Assembly: GCA_000436475.1 (NCBI GenBank) | Contig: FR886141.1 | Location: 23,599-73,802, forward strand | Source of the DNA: Eubacterium sp. CAG:248 | Lineage (GTDB): Bacteria; Bacillota; Clostridia; Lachnospirales; Lachnospiraceae | Direction of reading: 5' to 3' | DNA: 50,204 bases | Shown: piece by piece, positions 41,618 through 49,798 of the stretch | Numbering within the stretch: position 1 is the first letter of the stretch | How the letters are laid out: every line of letters begins with the position of its first letter | The notes under the pieces: generated by a model | What the model was told of the DNA's origin: nothing | The model's database searches: none | What the model saw: only the letters and a program-made list of their open reading frames with translations | Translations under genes and position numbers: made by a program

Positions 41618-42937
41618 ATGGGAAAGTGTACATTTAAAGGTGGAATACATCCATATGACGGCAAGGAATTATCAAAGGATAAGCCTATAAAAGAGTTGTT
41701 CCCTGCTGTAGGAGAGATGGTTTTCCCACTTTCACAGCACATCGGTGCGCCGGCAGTTCCAGTAGTTGCCAAAGGTGATTACGTCCTTGCTGGACAGTTG
41801 ATTGCTGAGGCTGGTGGATTCGTATCAGCTAATATCCATTCATCTGTTTCTGGTACAGTTAAGTCTATAGAGCCAAGAACGCTAGCCACAGGTGGAAAGT
41901 GCAATTCAATCATCATTGAGAATGATGGAGAATTTAAGGAAGTTGAGTATACTCCTAAGAAGTTAGAAGAACTTTCTAAAGAAGAAGTATTACAAAGAAT
42001 TAAGGATGCAGGTGTAGTAGGTATGGGTGGTGCAGGCTTCCCTACTAACGTAAAGTTAAGCCCTAAGAATCCAGAAGGAATTGATTATATTATAGTAAAT
42101 GGTGCTGAATGTGAACCATACCTTACATCCGATTACAGAAGACTTCTTGAAGAGTCAGACAAGATTGTACTCGGCTTAAAGGTTGCATTAAGTATTTTTG
42201 ATCACGCTAAGGGTATTATTGGTATTGAGGATAATAAGCCTGAAGCTATCAAAGTTATGCAGGCAGCAGTTGCCTCTGAGCCAGATATCGAGGTTAAGGT
42301 TTTAAAGACCAAGTATCCTCAGGGTGGTGAGCGTAGTCTTATCTATGCTACAACAGGCAGAAGCATCAACTCAACTATGCTTCCAGCAGATGCAGGATGT
42401 ATCGTACATAACGTAGATACAATATACAGCATATATATGGCTGTTATTGAAGGAAAGCCGCTTACTAAGAGAATCGTTACTGTTACAGGTGATGGTGTTA
42501 AAGAACCAGGCAACTTCTATATATGGCTTGGCATGAACTACAGACAGCTTCTTGAAGCAGTCGGTGGTGTAGTTGGCGAACCAGAGAAGTACATATCAGG
42601 TGGTCCTATGATGGGATTTGCTATGTACAGTCTCGATGTACCAGTTATAAAGGGAAGCTCATCACTTCTTGTATTCCAGAATGATGTTGTATCTAAGCTT
42701 GAAGAGACAGCATGTATCCGTTGTGGAAGATGTGGTGAAGGATGTCCAAGCCATTTACTTCCAGCTAAGCTTGCTTCATTTGCAGCTAAGAACGATGAAG
42801 CTGGTTTCGTTAAGTTTGATGGTATGGAGTGTGTAATGTGCGGAAGCTGTTCATATGTCTGTCCAGCTAAGAGACCATTAACACAGCAGATTAAGGCTAT
42901 GAGAAGTATCGTTCTGGCTAACAGAAGAAAGAAATAA
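41618..42937 (+). CDS. rnfC: Rnf complex subunit RnfC
   Basis: NADH-oxidising peripheral subunit of the Rnf ferredoxin:NAD+ oxidoreductase, which couples electron flow to Na+ or H+ export. The 439 residues have an N-terminal barrel (FKGGIHPYDGKELSKDKPIK), the NADH/FMN region GVVGMGGAGFPTNVKLSP with NGAECEPYLTSDYR, a C-terminal SLBB-type part, and two [4Fe-4S] sites, CIRCGRCGEGCPSHLLP and CVMCGSCSYVCPAKRP. The first gene of rnfCDGEAB, with AAGGAG before the ATG and a paired leader. Confidence 0.95.
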   Translation: MGKCTFKGGIHPYDGKELSKDKPIKELFPAVGEMVFPLSQHIGAPAVPVVAKGDYVLAGQLIAEAGGFVSANIHSSVSGTVKSIEPRTLATGGKCNSIIIENDGEFKEVEYTPKKLEELSKEEVLQRIKDAGVVGMGGAGFPTNVKLSPKNPEGIDYIIVNGAECEPYLTSDYRRLLEESDKIVLGLKVALSIFDHAKGIIGIEDNKPEAIKVMQAAVASEPDIEVKVLKTKYPQGGERSLIYATTGRSINSTMLPADAGCIVHNVDTIYSIYMAVIEGKPLTKRIVTVTGDGVKEPGNFYIWLGMNYRQLLEAVGGVVGEPEKYISGGPMMGFAMYSLDVPVIKGSSSLLVFQNDVVSKLEETACIRCGRCGEGCPSHLLPAKLASFAAKNDEAGFVKFDGMECVMCGSCSYVCPAKRPLTQQIKAMRSIVLANRRKK

Positions 42938-42950
42938 GGGAGGATTAAAA

Positions 42951-43922
42951 GTGAGCGAGATTTTTAACGTATCAACTAATCCACATGTACGTAGCAAGGA
43001 TACTACTCAGACTATTATGAGAGACGTACTTATAGCGTTAGCCCCTGCTAGTATATTTGGTATTTATAACTTCGGAGTTCAGGCACTTATTCGTATCATA
43101 GTTGGTATTGTAGTGTGTATGGCTTCTGAAGCAGTATATGAGTATTTTATGCATAAGAAGATAACAGTTATGGACCTTAGTGCCGCTGTTACAGGTCTTC
43201 TTATTGCACTTAACATTCCATCAACTCTAAACATTGGTTTTGAGATTGTTGGCTGTGTATTTGCAATTATTATTGTTAAGCAGTTGTTTGGCGGAATTGG
43301 TCAGAACTTTATGAACCCTGCACTTGCAGCAAGATGTTTCCTTCTTATTGCATATACAGGTCCAATGACTAACTTCGTATGTGATGCATATTCTGGAGCT
43401 ACACCTCTTGCTATATTAAAGCCAGGTTCAGAGGTTGTAGGACAGACAGCCCCTACACTTCTTACTATGTTTATTGGTAAGACAAGCGGTGTTATCGGTG
43501 AGACATCAGTTATATGTCTTCTTATCGGTGCTATATATCTTGTTGTAAGAAAGATTATTTCTTTAAGAATTCCACTTTCTTACATTGGAACATTTGCAGT
43601 GCTTATATTCCTTTTCGCACCAGGACATCAGTTTGATGCTATGTATATGTTACAGGAAATCTGTGGTGGTGGTCTTATTCTTGGTGCTTTCTTTATGGCA
43701 ACTGATTATGTTACATCACCTATCACACCTAATGGCAAGTTAGTATTCGGTGTCTGCTTAGGTTTACTTACATTCATATTCAGAATGTTTGGTGGTTCAG
43801 CAGAAGGCGTTTCATACGCAATCATCTTCTGTAACCTCTTAGTACCTCTTATCGAAAGAGTTACAGTACCTAAGTCATTTGGCAAGAAAAAGCCGGAAAA
43901 AAAGGCAAAGGAGGCTGCATAA
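42951..43922 (+). CDS. rnfD: Rnf complex subunit RnfD (GTG start)
   Basis: Integral membrane subunit with covalent FMN, 323 residues and about nine helices. The start is GTG, six bases after GGGAGG, and gives the family's usual N-terminus (VSTNPHVRSKDTTQTIMRDV). The flavin site is the Thr in YSGATPLAI near residue 151. FGGIGQNFMNPALAARCFLL and FFMATDYVTSPITPNGKL are conserved. It is 13 bp after rnfC and 1 bp before rnfG. A Lys-rich tail (KKKPEKKAKEAA) ends the protein. Confidence 0.95.
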   Translation: MSEIFNVSTNPHVRSKDTTQTIMRDVLIALAPASIFGIYNFGVQALIRIIVGIVVCMASEAVYEYFMHKKITVMDLSAAVTGLLIALNIPSTLNIGFEIVGCVFAIIIVKQLFGGIGQNFMNPALAARCFLLIAYTGPMTNFVCDAYSGATPLAILKPGSEVVGQTAPTLLTMFIGKTSGVIGETSVICLLIGAIYLVVRKIISLRIPLSYIGTFAVLIFLFAPGHQFDAMYMLQEICGGGLILGAFFMATDYVTSPITPNGKLVFGVCLGLLTFIFRMFGGSAEGVSYAIIFCNLLVPLIERVTVPKSFGKKKPEKKAKEAA

Positions 43923-43923
43923 G

Positions 43924-44586
43924 ATGAAGAATATAATAAAAGACGCATGTATATTATTCGCAATTACACTTGTTGCAGGTATCCTTCTTGGTCTTGTATA
44001 TAATGTAACTAAAGACCCTATCGCACAGCAGAACGAGAAGGCTAAGCAGAAGGCTTACCAGGAGGTTATTGCTGATGCTGATAAGTTTGAAGCACTTGAT
44101 GGAAGTTATGCTTCTGATAAGGTAGCAGAAACAGCTAAGGCAGTACTTGCAGCTTCTGCAACAGATTTCTCTAAGGATGATGTATTAGAGGTAGTTGCTG
44201 GTATTAAGAATGGTAAGATTATAGGTTTCGTAGTAACAGTTGTTGCACATGATGGTTACGGCGGAGATATCAAGTTCTCTGTTGGACTTTCAACAGATGG
44301 AACATATCTTGGAACATCTATTCTTACAATAAGTGAAACAGCAGGTCTTGGTATGAGAGCTAAGCAGGATCCTTCATTCTTAGCACAGTTTAACGGAACT
44401 AAGACTTCAGAATATAAGGTAGTAACAGATGGAACAGGTTCATCATCAGACAGCTCTATTGATGCAATCGGTGGTTCTACAGTTACATCTAAGGCTATAA
44501 CAAAGGGTGTTAATGCAGCATTAGCTGTATATGCAGACCTTGCTAAGGCTAATGTTAAGACAGTAGGAGGTGTTTCAGTTGAATAA
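43924..44586 (+). CDS. rnfG: Rnf complex subunit RnfG
   Basis: A 220-residue subunit with one N-terminal membrane helix (ACILFAITLVAGILLGLVY) and an extracytoplasmic FMN-binding domain. The flavin is attached at the Thr in IDAIGGSTVTSKAITKGV, near residue 185. GFVVTVVAHDGYGGDIKFSV and ISETAGLGMRAKQDPSF are also typical. The ATG at 43924 begins one base after the rnfD stop, with AGGAGG inside rnfD. It overlaps rnfE by eight bases. Confidence 0.93.
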   Translation: MKNIIKDACILFAITLVAGILLGLVYNVTKDPIAQQNEKAKQKAYQEVIADADKFEALDGSYASDKVAETAKAVLAASATDFSKDDVLEVVAGIKNGKIIGFVVTVVAHDGYGGDIKFSVGLSTDGTYLGTSILTISETAGLGMRAKQDPSFLAQFNGTKTSEYKVVTDGTGSSSDSSIDAIGGSTVTSKAITKGVNAALAVYADLAKANVKTVGGVSVE

Positions 44587-45244
44587 ATGTGTTGAAAGAC
44601 TTTATAATGGTATTATCAAAGAGAATCCTACTCTGGTTTTAACACTTGGTATGTGTCCTACACTTGCGGTTACTACATCAGCAATCAATGGTATCGGAAT
44701 GGGACTTTCTACAACAGCAGTTCTTATGCTTTCTAACCTTTTCATTTCATTACTTAGAAAGGTTATTCCAGACAGCGTAAGAATGCCAGCTTATATCGTA
44801 ATCGTTGCATCATTTGTTACAATAATACAGTTCTTATTACAGGGTTTTGTGCCATCTATATACGATGCACTTGGTATCTACATACCGCTTATCGTTGTTA
44901 ACTGTATTATCTTAGGACGTGCAGAGTCATATGCTTCTAAGAATCCAGCACTTCCATCAATGTTTGATGGTATCGGAATGGGACTTGGTTTCACATGTGC
45001 TATCACAATCCTTGGTGCAATCAGAGAGTTACTTGGTGGCGGAACAATCCTTTCAACAGGTAGTTCAGCACTTGTAGATCTTTCTAACTTTGGTTATACA
45101 CCAGCTAGTATATTTATCCTTGCACCTGGTGCATTCTTCGTACTTGCTATGTGCGTAGCTGTTATGAACAGAGTAAAGAGAAAGCATGGAATGAAGCCTG
45201 CTGAGGTTCCAGACTATGTTTCAGATGAAGAAAAAGAAAACTAA
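44579..45244 (+). CDS. rnfE: Rnf complex subunit RnfE (TTG start)
   Basis: A 221-residue membrane subunit with six helices. A TTG at 44579 was chosen: GGAGG (44566-44570) lies eight bases before it and the protein then begins with the standard MNKCVERLYNGIIKENPT. A GTG three codons earlier overlaps the ribosome site and is less likely. LTLGMCPTLAVTTSAINGIG and IYIPLIVVNCIILGRAESYA hold the conserved Cys residues that bind the membrane iron-sulphur centre with RnfA. It overlaps rnfG by eight bases. Confidence 0.93.
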   Translation: MNKCVERLYNGIIKENPTLVLTLGMCPTLAVTTSAINGIGMGLSTTAVLMLSNLFISLLRKVIPDSVRMPAYIVIVASFVTIIQFLLQGFVPSIYDALGIYIPLIVVNCIILGRAESYASKNPALPSMFDGIGMGLGFTCAITILGAIRELLGGGTILSTGSSALVDLSNFGYTPASIFILAPGAFFVLAMCVAVMNRVKRKHGMKPAEVPDYVSDEEKEN

Positions 45245-45260
45245 GGGAGGAGAGTAAAAG

Positions 45261-45833
45261 ATGAATTTATTAGTTATCGCCATAAGCACAGCGCTTGTTA
45301 ACAACGTTGTATTAAGCCAGTTCTTAGGTCTGTGTCCTTTCCTTGGTGTATCAAAGAAAATAAACACAGCTGCCGGAATGGGTGGCGCAGTTATCGGTGT
45401 TATCTCTATATCATCAATCATATGCAGTCTTATATATGATTTTATATTAACACCACTTAATCTTACATACCTGAATACAGTAGTATTCATTCTTGTAATA
45501 GCAACATTAGTTCAGTTCGTTGAAATGGTACTTAAGAAGTGTATGCCACCTTTATATGAGGCACTTGGTGTATACCTTCCACTTATCACAACTAACTGTG
45601 CCGTACTTGGTATCGCTTTAACAAATGTACAGAATTCATACAACTTAATCGAATCATTTGTAAGTGGTCTTGGTACAGCTGTTGGTTTTACAATAGCTAT
45701 CGTAATAATGGCTGGTGTACGTGAGCGTACAGAGGACAATGATGTTCCAGAAAGTTTTAAGGGAATGCCTATCGTTCTTTTAACAGCAGGACTTATGTCA
45801 ATTGCATTTTTCGGATTTTCAGGAATAATCTAA
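45261..45833 (+). CDS. rnfA: Rnf complex subunit RnfA
   Basis: A 190-residue membrane subunit, paralogous to RnfE, with six helices. VLSQFLGLCPFLGVSKKINT and LPLITTNCAVLGIALTNV carry the conserved Cys residues that with RnfE hold a [2Fe-2S] centre in the membrane. GGGAGG lies before the ATG. It is 16 bp after rnfE and 15 bp before rnfB. Confidence 0.95.
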   Translation: MNLLVIAISTALVNNVVLSQFLGLCPFLGVSKKINTAAGMGGAVIGVISISSIICSLIYDFILTPLNLTYLNTVVFILVIATLVQFVEMVLKKCMPPLYEALGVYLPLITTNCAVLGIALTNVQNSYNLIESFVSGLGTAVGFTIAIVIMAGVRERTEDNDVPESFKGMPIVLLTAGLMSIAFFGFSGII

Positions 45834-45848
45834 GGAGGATATTGAATA

Positions 45849-46643
45849 ATGACAGGTATTATTATTGCGGCTTGTGCCGTAGGTGTAACAGGTCTTCTTC
45901 TTGGACTCTTCCTTGGATTTATGGGAAAGAAGTTTGCAGTTGAGGTTGACCAGAAGGAAATAGATGTAAGAGCAGAGCTTCCAGGTAACAACTGTGGTGG
46001 TTGTGGATACGCAGGTTGTGATGCACTTGCAAAGGCTATTGCAGCAGGTGAAGCTGACTGTGGCGCATGTCCAGTTGGTGGTGCTCCAGTAGCAGCAAAG
46101 ATAGCAGCTATCATGGGTGCTGAGGCAGGAAGCCAGGAGCGTATGACAGCGTTCGTTAAGTGTGGTGGAGACTGTGATAAGGCTAAGAATAACTATGTAT
46201 ATTCTGGTGTACAGGATTGTACTATGATGAACATAGCACCTAATGGTGGACCTAAGGGATGTACATACGGATGTATGGGTTATGGCTCATGCGTTAAGGC
46301 TTGTCCATTCGATGCTATCCACGTAGTTAATGGTGTAGCTGTAGTAGATAAGGAAAAGTGTAAGGCTTGTGGTAAGTGTGTTGCTACATGTCCAAGACAT
46401 CTTATCGAGCTTATTCCATACAAGGCATCTTACGCAGTTAACTGTTCTTCACAGAACAAGGGTAAGGATGTTATGCAGGTATGTTCAGTTGGATGTATCG
46501 GCTGTATGTTATGTACAAAGCAGTGCGAGTATGGTGCTATCACTGTAGAGAACAATATCGCACACATCGACCAGTCTAAGTGCGTTGGCTGTGGCAAGTG
46601 TGCTGAGAAGTGTCCTAAGAAGATTATTCATAAGCAGAATTAA
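45849..46643 (+). CDS. rnfB: Rnf complex subunit RnfB
   Basis: Entry point for electrons from reduced ferredoxin. The 264 residues have an N-terminal membrane helix, then CGGCGYAGCDAL for the first cluster. The rest is Cys-rich: GCTYGCMGYGSCVKACPF, CKACGKCVATCP, CSVGCIGCMLCTKQCEYGA and CVGCGKCAEKCPKKI, enough for several [4Fe-4S] clusters. AAGGAGG lies before the ATG. It is last in the operon and is followed by a terminator. Confidence 0.95.
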   Translation: MTGIIIAACAVGVTGLLLGLFLGFMGKKFAVEVDQKEIDVRAELPGNNCGGCGYAGCDALAKAIAAGEADCGACPVGGAPVAAKIAAIMGAEAGSQERMTAFVKCGGDCDKAKNNYVYSGVQDCTMMNIAPNGGPKGCTYGCMGYGSCVKACPFDAIHVVNGVAVVDKEKCKACGKCVATCPRHLIELIPYKASYAVNCSSQNKGKDVMQVCSVGCIGCMLCTKQCEYGAITVENNIAHIDQSKCVGCGKCAEKCPKKIIHKQN

Positions 46644-46686
46644 TTATTAATAGGCTGTGGGATAGTCAGATTTGAATTGAAATTAT

Positions 46687-46735
46687 AAAACCGCTGGTGG
46701 AAATGTTGGGAATGGCATTTTTGCTGGCGGTTTTT
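46687..46735 (+). terminator. Terminator of the rnf operon
   Basis: AAAACCGC (46687-46694) pairs perfectly with GCGGTTTT (46727-46734), with an inner AAATG/CATTT helix, and a T run of five follows the stem. It lies 44 bases after the rnfB stop. Confidence 0.85.
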
Positions 46736-46773
46736 GTATAGTTTAAGATAGATTTTAATGCATGATTGTTAAA

Positions 46774-46792
46774 TGTAAAAAAAGTTTTTACA
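46774..46792. promoter_or_regulatory. Candidate operator of the XRE regulator
   Basis: TGTAAAAA and TTTTTACA form a perfect 8-bp inverted repeat around AAG. It ends seven bases before the -35 element of the next promoter, a standard place for an autorepressor or activator of the XRE-ImmA-PIN genes. Confidence 0.55.
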
Positions 46793-46798
46793 ATCGTA

Positions 46799-46827
46799 TT
46801 GATAATTTTTAGCTCCGTGTATATAAT
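46799..46827 (+). promoter_or_regulatory. Promoter of the XRE-ImmA-PIN operon
   Basis: TTGATA (46799-46804) and consensus TATAAT (46822-46827) are separated by exactly 17 bases. Initiation is expected near 46834, which leaves a 24-base leader with AAAGGGGG. Confidence 0.7.
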
Positions 46828-46857
46828 AAATATGAAAAAATGAAAGGGGGTATTACA

Positions 46858-47226
46858 ATGAAGTTTGATGAATTATTTGAAAAAAGGGATTTGGTAGCAT
46901 CTAAGTTAAAAGATTGTATCCGTGATAAAGGATATACTAAGGTTTCTTTTGCTGCAAAGGCAGATATATCGCGACCTACACTTGATAAATTGTTAAATGG
47001 AAATATAGATAATAAATGCACTTTTAATCGTCATCTTCAGAAGATATTGAAAATGTTAAATATGTCTGTGGAAGAATTGATGTTTTATCATTCCACATCA
47101 GCAAAAAATATTAATACAGCAGTATTTTCACAGAATACGCCTGAAAATCATAAAATGAGTGATTTAGCTAAGAAACAGTATGACTTATTATTAGATGTTA
47201 TTGATTTATGTGCAATATATTATTAA
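46858..47226 (+). CDS. XRE-family DNA-binding regulator
   Basis: A 122-residue protein with a helix-turn-helix at about residues 15-70: VASKLKDCIRDKGYTKVSFA, then AKADISRPTLDKLLNGNID and a HLQKILKMLNMSVEELMF close. The last 50 residues are a helical tail (SDLAKKQYDLLLDVIDLCAI). The start at 46858 was chosen because AAAGGGGG lies seven bases before it. It leads the metallopeptidase and PIN-like genes. It is probably the repressor of this operon, with the palindrome at 46774-46792 as its site; by analogy with ImmA-ImmR it may be the target of the peptidase (inference). Confidence 0.85.
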   Translation: MKFDELFEKRDLVASKLKDCIRDKGYTKVSFAAKADISRPTLDKLLNGNIDNKCTFNRHLQKILKMLNMSVEELMFYHSTSAKNINTAVFSQNTPENHKMSDLAKKQYDLLLDVIDLCAIYY

Positions 47227-47291
47227 AAGATGTATAGTGTTAAAAGAATGTTTGTCAGATATTAATCATAGCGAAGTGGAGATATAATTTT

Positions 47292-48071
47292 ATGAGTGAA
47301 TTGATTACTGCTGAAAATATAGATATGGTTATAAAAAAGAATTCAGAAATTAAGGAAGAAGTATTGAGTCAGGCGATTAAGCTACGGTCAAATCCAGAAA
47401 TAATGCAAGTTGCATCACCACCACAACTTGCATTATTAATTCTTAAAGGTTTTGGCTTAATTCAGATGCCGATAGAAGATAAATACTGGAGTGGGGCAAT
47501 ATTTGTTAAAGATGGGAAGTATATTCCTGTATTGAACACGGCGTTACCAAGGGCTAATCAGTATTTTACAGCCTGGCATGAGATATATCATTTAATATTT
47601 GATAAGGTTTCTTTTAACCATTTTATTGAAATTGATAATATGTTGGAAGAACGAAAAGCAGAATGTTTTGCAGCTTGTATGTTATTAAAGGGTGTAGAAA
47701 GATACTATGAGGATCTTACTAAGATGGATTTTATTTCAAAAATATTTTATTGTATGGCAACATTTCAGGCACCTTATAAATCTGTATTAGTTTCATTGTA
47801 TGAGTATGCTGTTCAAAGTAAGAATGAAGAGTTATGTTGTAAGATTAAAGAAGTGTTTGATTTACAATTTGATAACTTAGCAGAGAAATTTCAGATGCTG
47901 GGTTTGGATGATAGTCTTGTAACACCATCTTATGTAATAAATACGTCTTCATTGCAGGAAAAAATAAAGAAAAGTATGGAAAACAATCCTGAACTTAATT
48001 ATCATAAGGATAATGAGGCATTTTTGAAAAATATTATGACAGAGATATCTATGATAATAAGGAGAAGCTGA
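47292..48071 (+). CDS. ImmA/IrrE-type zinc metallopeptidase
   Basis: A 259-residue protein of the ImmA/IrrE (COG2856) family. The zinc motif HExxH is in FTAWHEIYHLIFDK near residue 92, and the third ligand Glu is in ERKAECFAACMLL near 122. KDGKYIPVLNTALPRANQYF before it is also typical. Such enzymes cut XRE repressors in ICEBs1 (ImmR) and in Deinococcus (DdrO), triggering a response. The C-terminal 100 residues have no recognised motif. Its ribosome site is weak (GTGGAG). It overlaps the next gene by one base (TGATG), so they are translationally coupled. Confidence 0.85.
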   Translation: MSELITAENIDMVIKKNSEIKEEVLSQAIKLRSNPEIMQVASPPQLALLILKGFGLIQMPIEDKYWSGAIFVKDGKYIPVLNTALPRANQYFTAWHEIYHLIFDKVSFNHFIEIDNMLEERKAECFAACMLLKGVERYYEDLTKMDFISKIFYCMATFQAPYKSVLVSLYEYAVQSKNEELCCKIKEVFDLQFDNLAEKFQMLGLDDSLVTPSYVINTSSLQEKIKKSMENNPELNYHKDNEAFLKNIMTEISMIIRRS

Positions 48072-48913
48072 TGACAGAGATACCTGAGATTATAAAAATA
48101 GAGAATAAGAGCCATATAGCTATTTTAGACACTTCTTCAATATCATTTATGCAGATATTATATGCAAAAGGATTGAAGCCGGAAGAAATTTTAAAAGATT
48201 ATGATTTAATTTTAATTCCTAAATGGGTATTAGCAGAAATAAATGATGCAGCCGGAAGAGTTAATTACGTACATGAATTGATTGAAAAAGGTTATCCTAT
48301 ATTTAGTATCAATGAAGAGATATATACTGATTTAACTGATAATGAAGAGGGCAATTTATATAAAATTGTTCTTGCGTCAACGCGTCAGATAGGAAGAATT
48401 ATAAGTTATTTGCGCCGATATGTAGAAAAGGCAGATCCTCTTGATATGGATAGCTATAAGGAATGGATTAATAAACTTTATGATGAATGGCCGATATCTA
48501 ATCAGGTTTTATCATCAGGAAGAATAAAAAAGAAAAATGCAGGTGAGGTATCTATTACTATTTTAGCTGAGATTGTTTCATGGTATTATCCGGAAACAGA
48601 TACATTAACAATATATTCTCAGGATAGTGATACTTATGAATTTCAGAAAAAAGCTGAGGAAAATCTTAGAAAAGTATTTGAACATAAAATACCAGTTCCA
48701 GTTTCTTATAAGAGTAATGATGCTATTTTATGCCAGCTTATTAGAAATGGAGAAATAGATATTCATAATCTTGGTGAATATAGAAATGATACCCGCAAGA
48801 TTACATATAGTAAAGAGCGTAAAGACCATTCTATTGTGTTAGTTACAGAATTGATTGATAATGATTTATTTGAAAAACTTATTGAAGATGAGAACGTTCA
48901 TATTATATTTTAG
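48071..48913 (+). CDS. PIN-like nuclease-fold protein
   Basis: A 280-residue protein. Acidic residues in PIN-like positions are Asp20 (IAILDTSSISFMQ), Glu56 (IPKWVLAEINDAAG), Glu159 (KKNAGEVSITILAE) and Asp185/Asp187 (IYSQDSDTYEF), which would hold the metal of an RNase. At 280 residues it is about twice the length of a VapC toxin; an insert of about 90 residues lies between Glu56 and Glu159 and a 90-residue tail follows the core. The AAGGAG before its ATG lies within the peptidase gene. As the last gene of an XRE-ImmA-PIN unit, it is the probable effector. No cleavage target can be predicted. Confidence 0.65.
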   Translation: MTEIPEIIKIENKSHIAILDTSSISFMQILYAKGLKPEEILKDYDLILIPKWVLAEINDAAGRVNYVHELIEKGYPIFSINEEIYTDLTDNEEGNLYKIVLASTRQIGRIISYLRRYVEKADPLDMDSYKEWINKLYDEWPISNQVLSSGRIKKKNAGEVSITILAEIVSWYYPETDTLTIYSQDSDTYEFQKKAEENLRKVFEHKIPVPVSYKSNDAILCQLIRNGEIDIHNLGEYRNDTRKITYSKERKDHSIVLVTELIDNDLFEKLIEDENVHIIF

Positions 48914-48996
48914 ACAATATAGATTAATATGGTATATAATAATATTTATTCTACCAAAACCAAGTAAAATAGAGTAGTTAAGAAAGGAATTATATT

Positions 48997-49218
48997 ATGG
49001 AAATTTATGAAATGATAGAACTACAGGATTGTCCAAGGTGTTTAGGACCTTCTTTATTAGAGGAAGTAGACCATGGTTTTTATGTAACTTGCCTGGATTG
49101 TGGATGCCAGTCAGCAACATTCAGATATAATAATGACGAAGACAAGCTTGAAGCTGCGAAGAAAACAGCTGAGTTATGGAATACTGGCAAGGTAATCTAT
49201 ACAGGTTATGGAGATTAA
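48997..49218 (+). CDS. Lar-like zinc-ribbon protein
   Basis: A 73-residue protein resembling the Lar (restriction-alleviation) family often carried by phages. It has two Cys pairs, DCPRCLGPSLL and CLDCGCQSATF, making a zinc ribbon, and a tail AAKKTAELWN like the typical EAIxxWN end of Lar proteins. E. coli Lar modulates type I restriction; whether this one does is unknown. AAAGGA lies before the ATG. It follows the PIN-like gene by 83 bp. Confidence 0.65.
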   Translation: MEIYEMIELQDCPRCLGPSLLEEVDHGFYVTCLDCGCQSATFRYNNDEDKLEAAKKTAELWNTGKVIYTGYGD

Positions 49219-49350
49219 TAATATATGTATGCATAGTTTTGAAGCATGACAGATATGTTTGTGTGCAATGTTATTATAATTAATGTATAGTATAGATGGG
49301 AATATGTATAATAATCCCGAATGTGATATATAAGATAGGAGAATTAAACG

Positions 49351-49560
49351 ATGAAGAGTCAGGAAGAACTTTTTAATATGACAGTAATGGAATTAAGAGA
49401 GTATATGAATTCACTTTCTAATGAAGAAATAAAGCAGGCAGCAGAAATGTTTGAATATGATGAGCATGAAAGAGATCCTCTTACACTTCTTTCAGCACCT
49501 AAGCTTTTTGAGTATATGAAATATGCAAATGGAGCAGTAGATATTGATTTTGGCGAATAA
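49351..49560 (+). CDS. Small acidic protein, unknown function
   Basis: A 69-residue, strongly acidic helical protein (MTVMELREYMNSLSNEEIKQ, EMFEYDEHERDPLTLL). AGGAG lies eight bases before the ATG, and a terminator follows the stop, so it is a real gene. No family is recognised. Its charge would suit binding a basic partner or mimicking DNA, but nothing proves this. Confidence 0.6.
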   Translation: MKSQEELFNMTVMELREYMNSLSNEEIKQAAEMFEYDEHERDPLTLLSAPKLFEYMKYANGAVDIDFGE

Positions 49561-49566
49561 TGCTAT

Positions 49567-49600
49567 AAAGAGGGAGTGTGATTAATAGTCACGCTCTTTT
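49567..49600 (+). terminator. Terminator of the small acidic gene
   Basis: GAGTGTGA pairs with TCACGCTC (one G-U), flanked by AAAGAG and CTTTT. It starts six bases after the stop codon at 49560. Confidence 0.75.
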
Positions 49601-49798
49601 ATTTATGCTGGGAGGCAATAATTGCGGTGGCCTTTGTGTATTAAAATGGTAAAAGAAATTATAATGAAAATATCAGCAAAATATATATAGAGAGAATGTG
49701 AGTGATAGGTTATATGGGTTTATTTAAAAAGAAGGCAAAAGTGCATTCGTATGATAAAGGCATATAAATGAAAATACATGTAGAAGGAAGATATAATT

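Noticed and set aside
49714..49767. 17-codon ORF starting ATGGGTTTATTT
   Set aside because: Its translation (MGLFKKKAKVHSYDKGI) is short and has no convincing ribosome site. It may be the remnant of a longer gene but cannot be supported.
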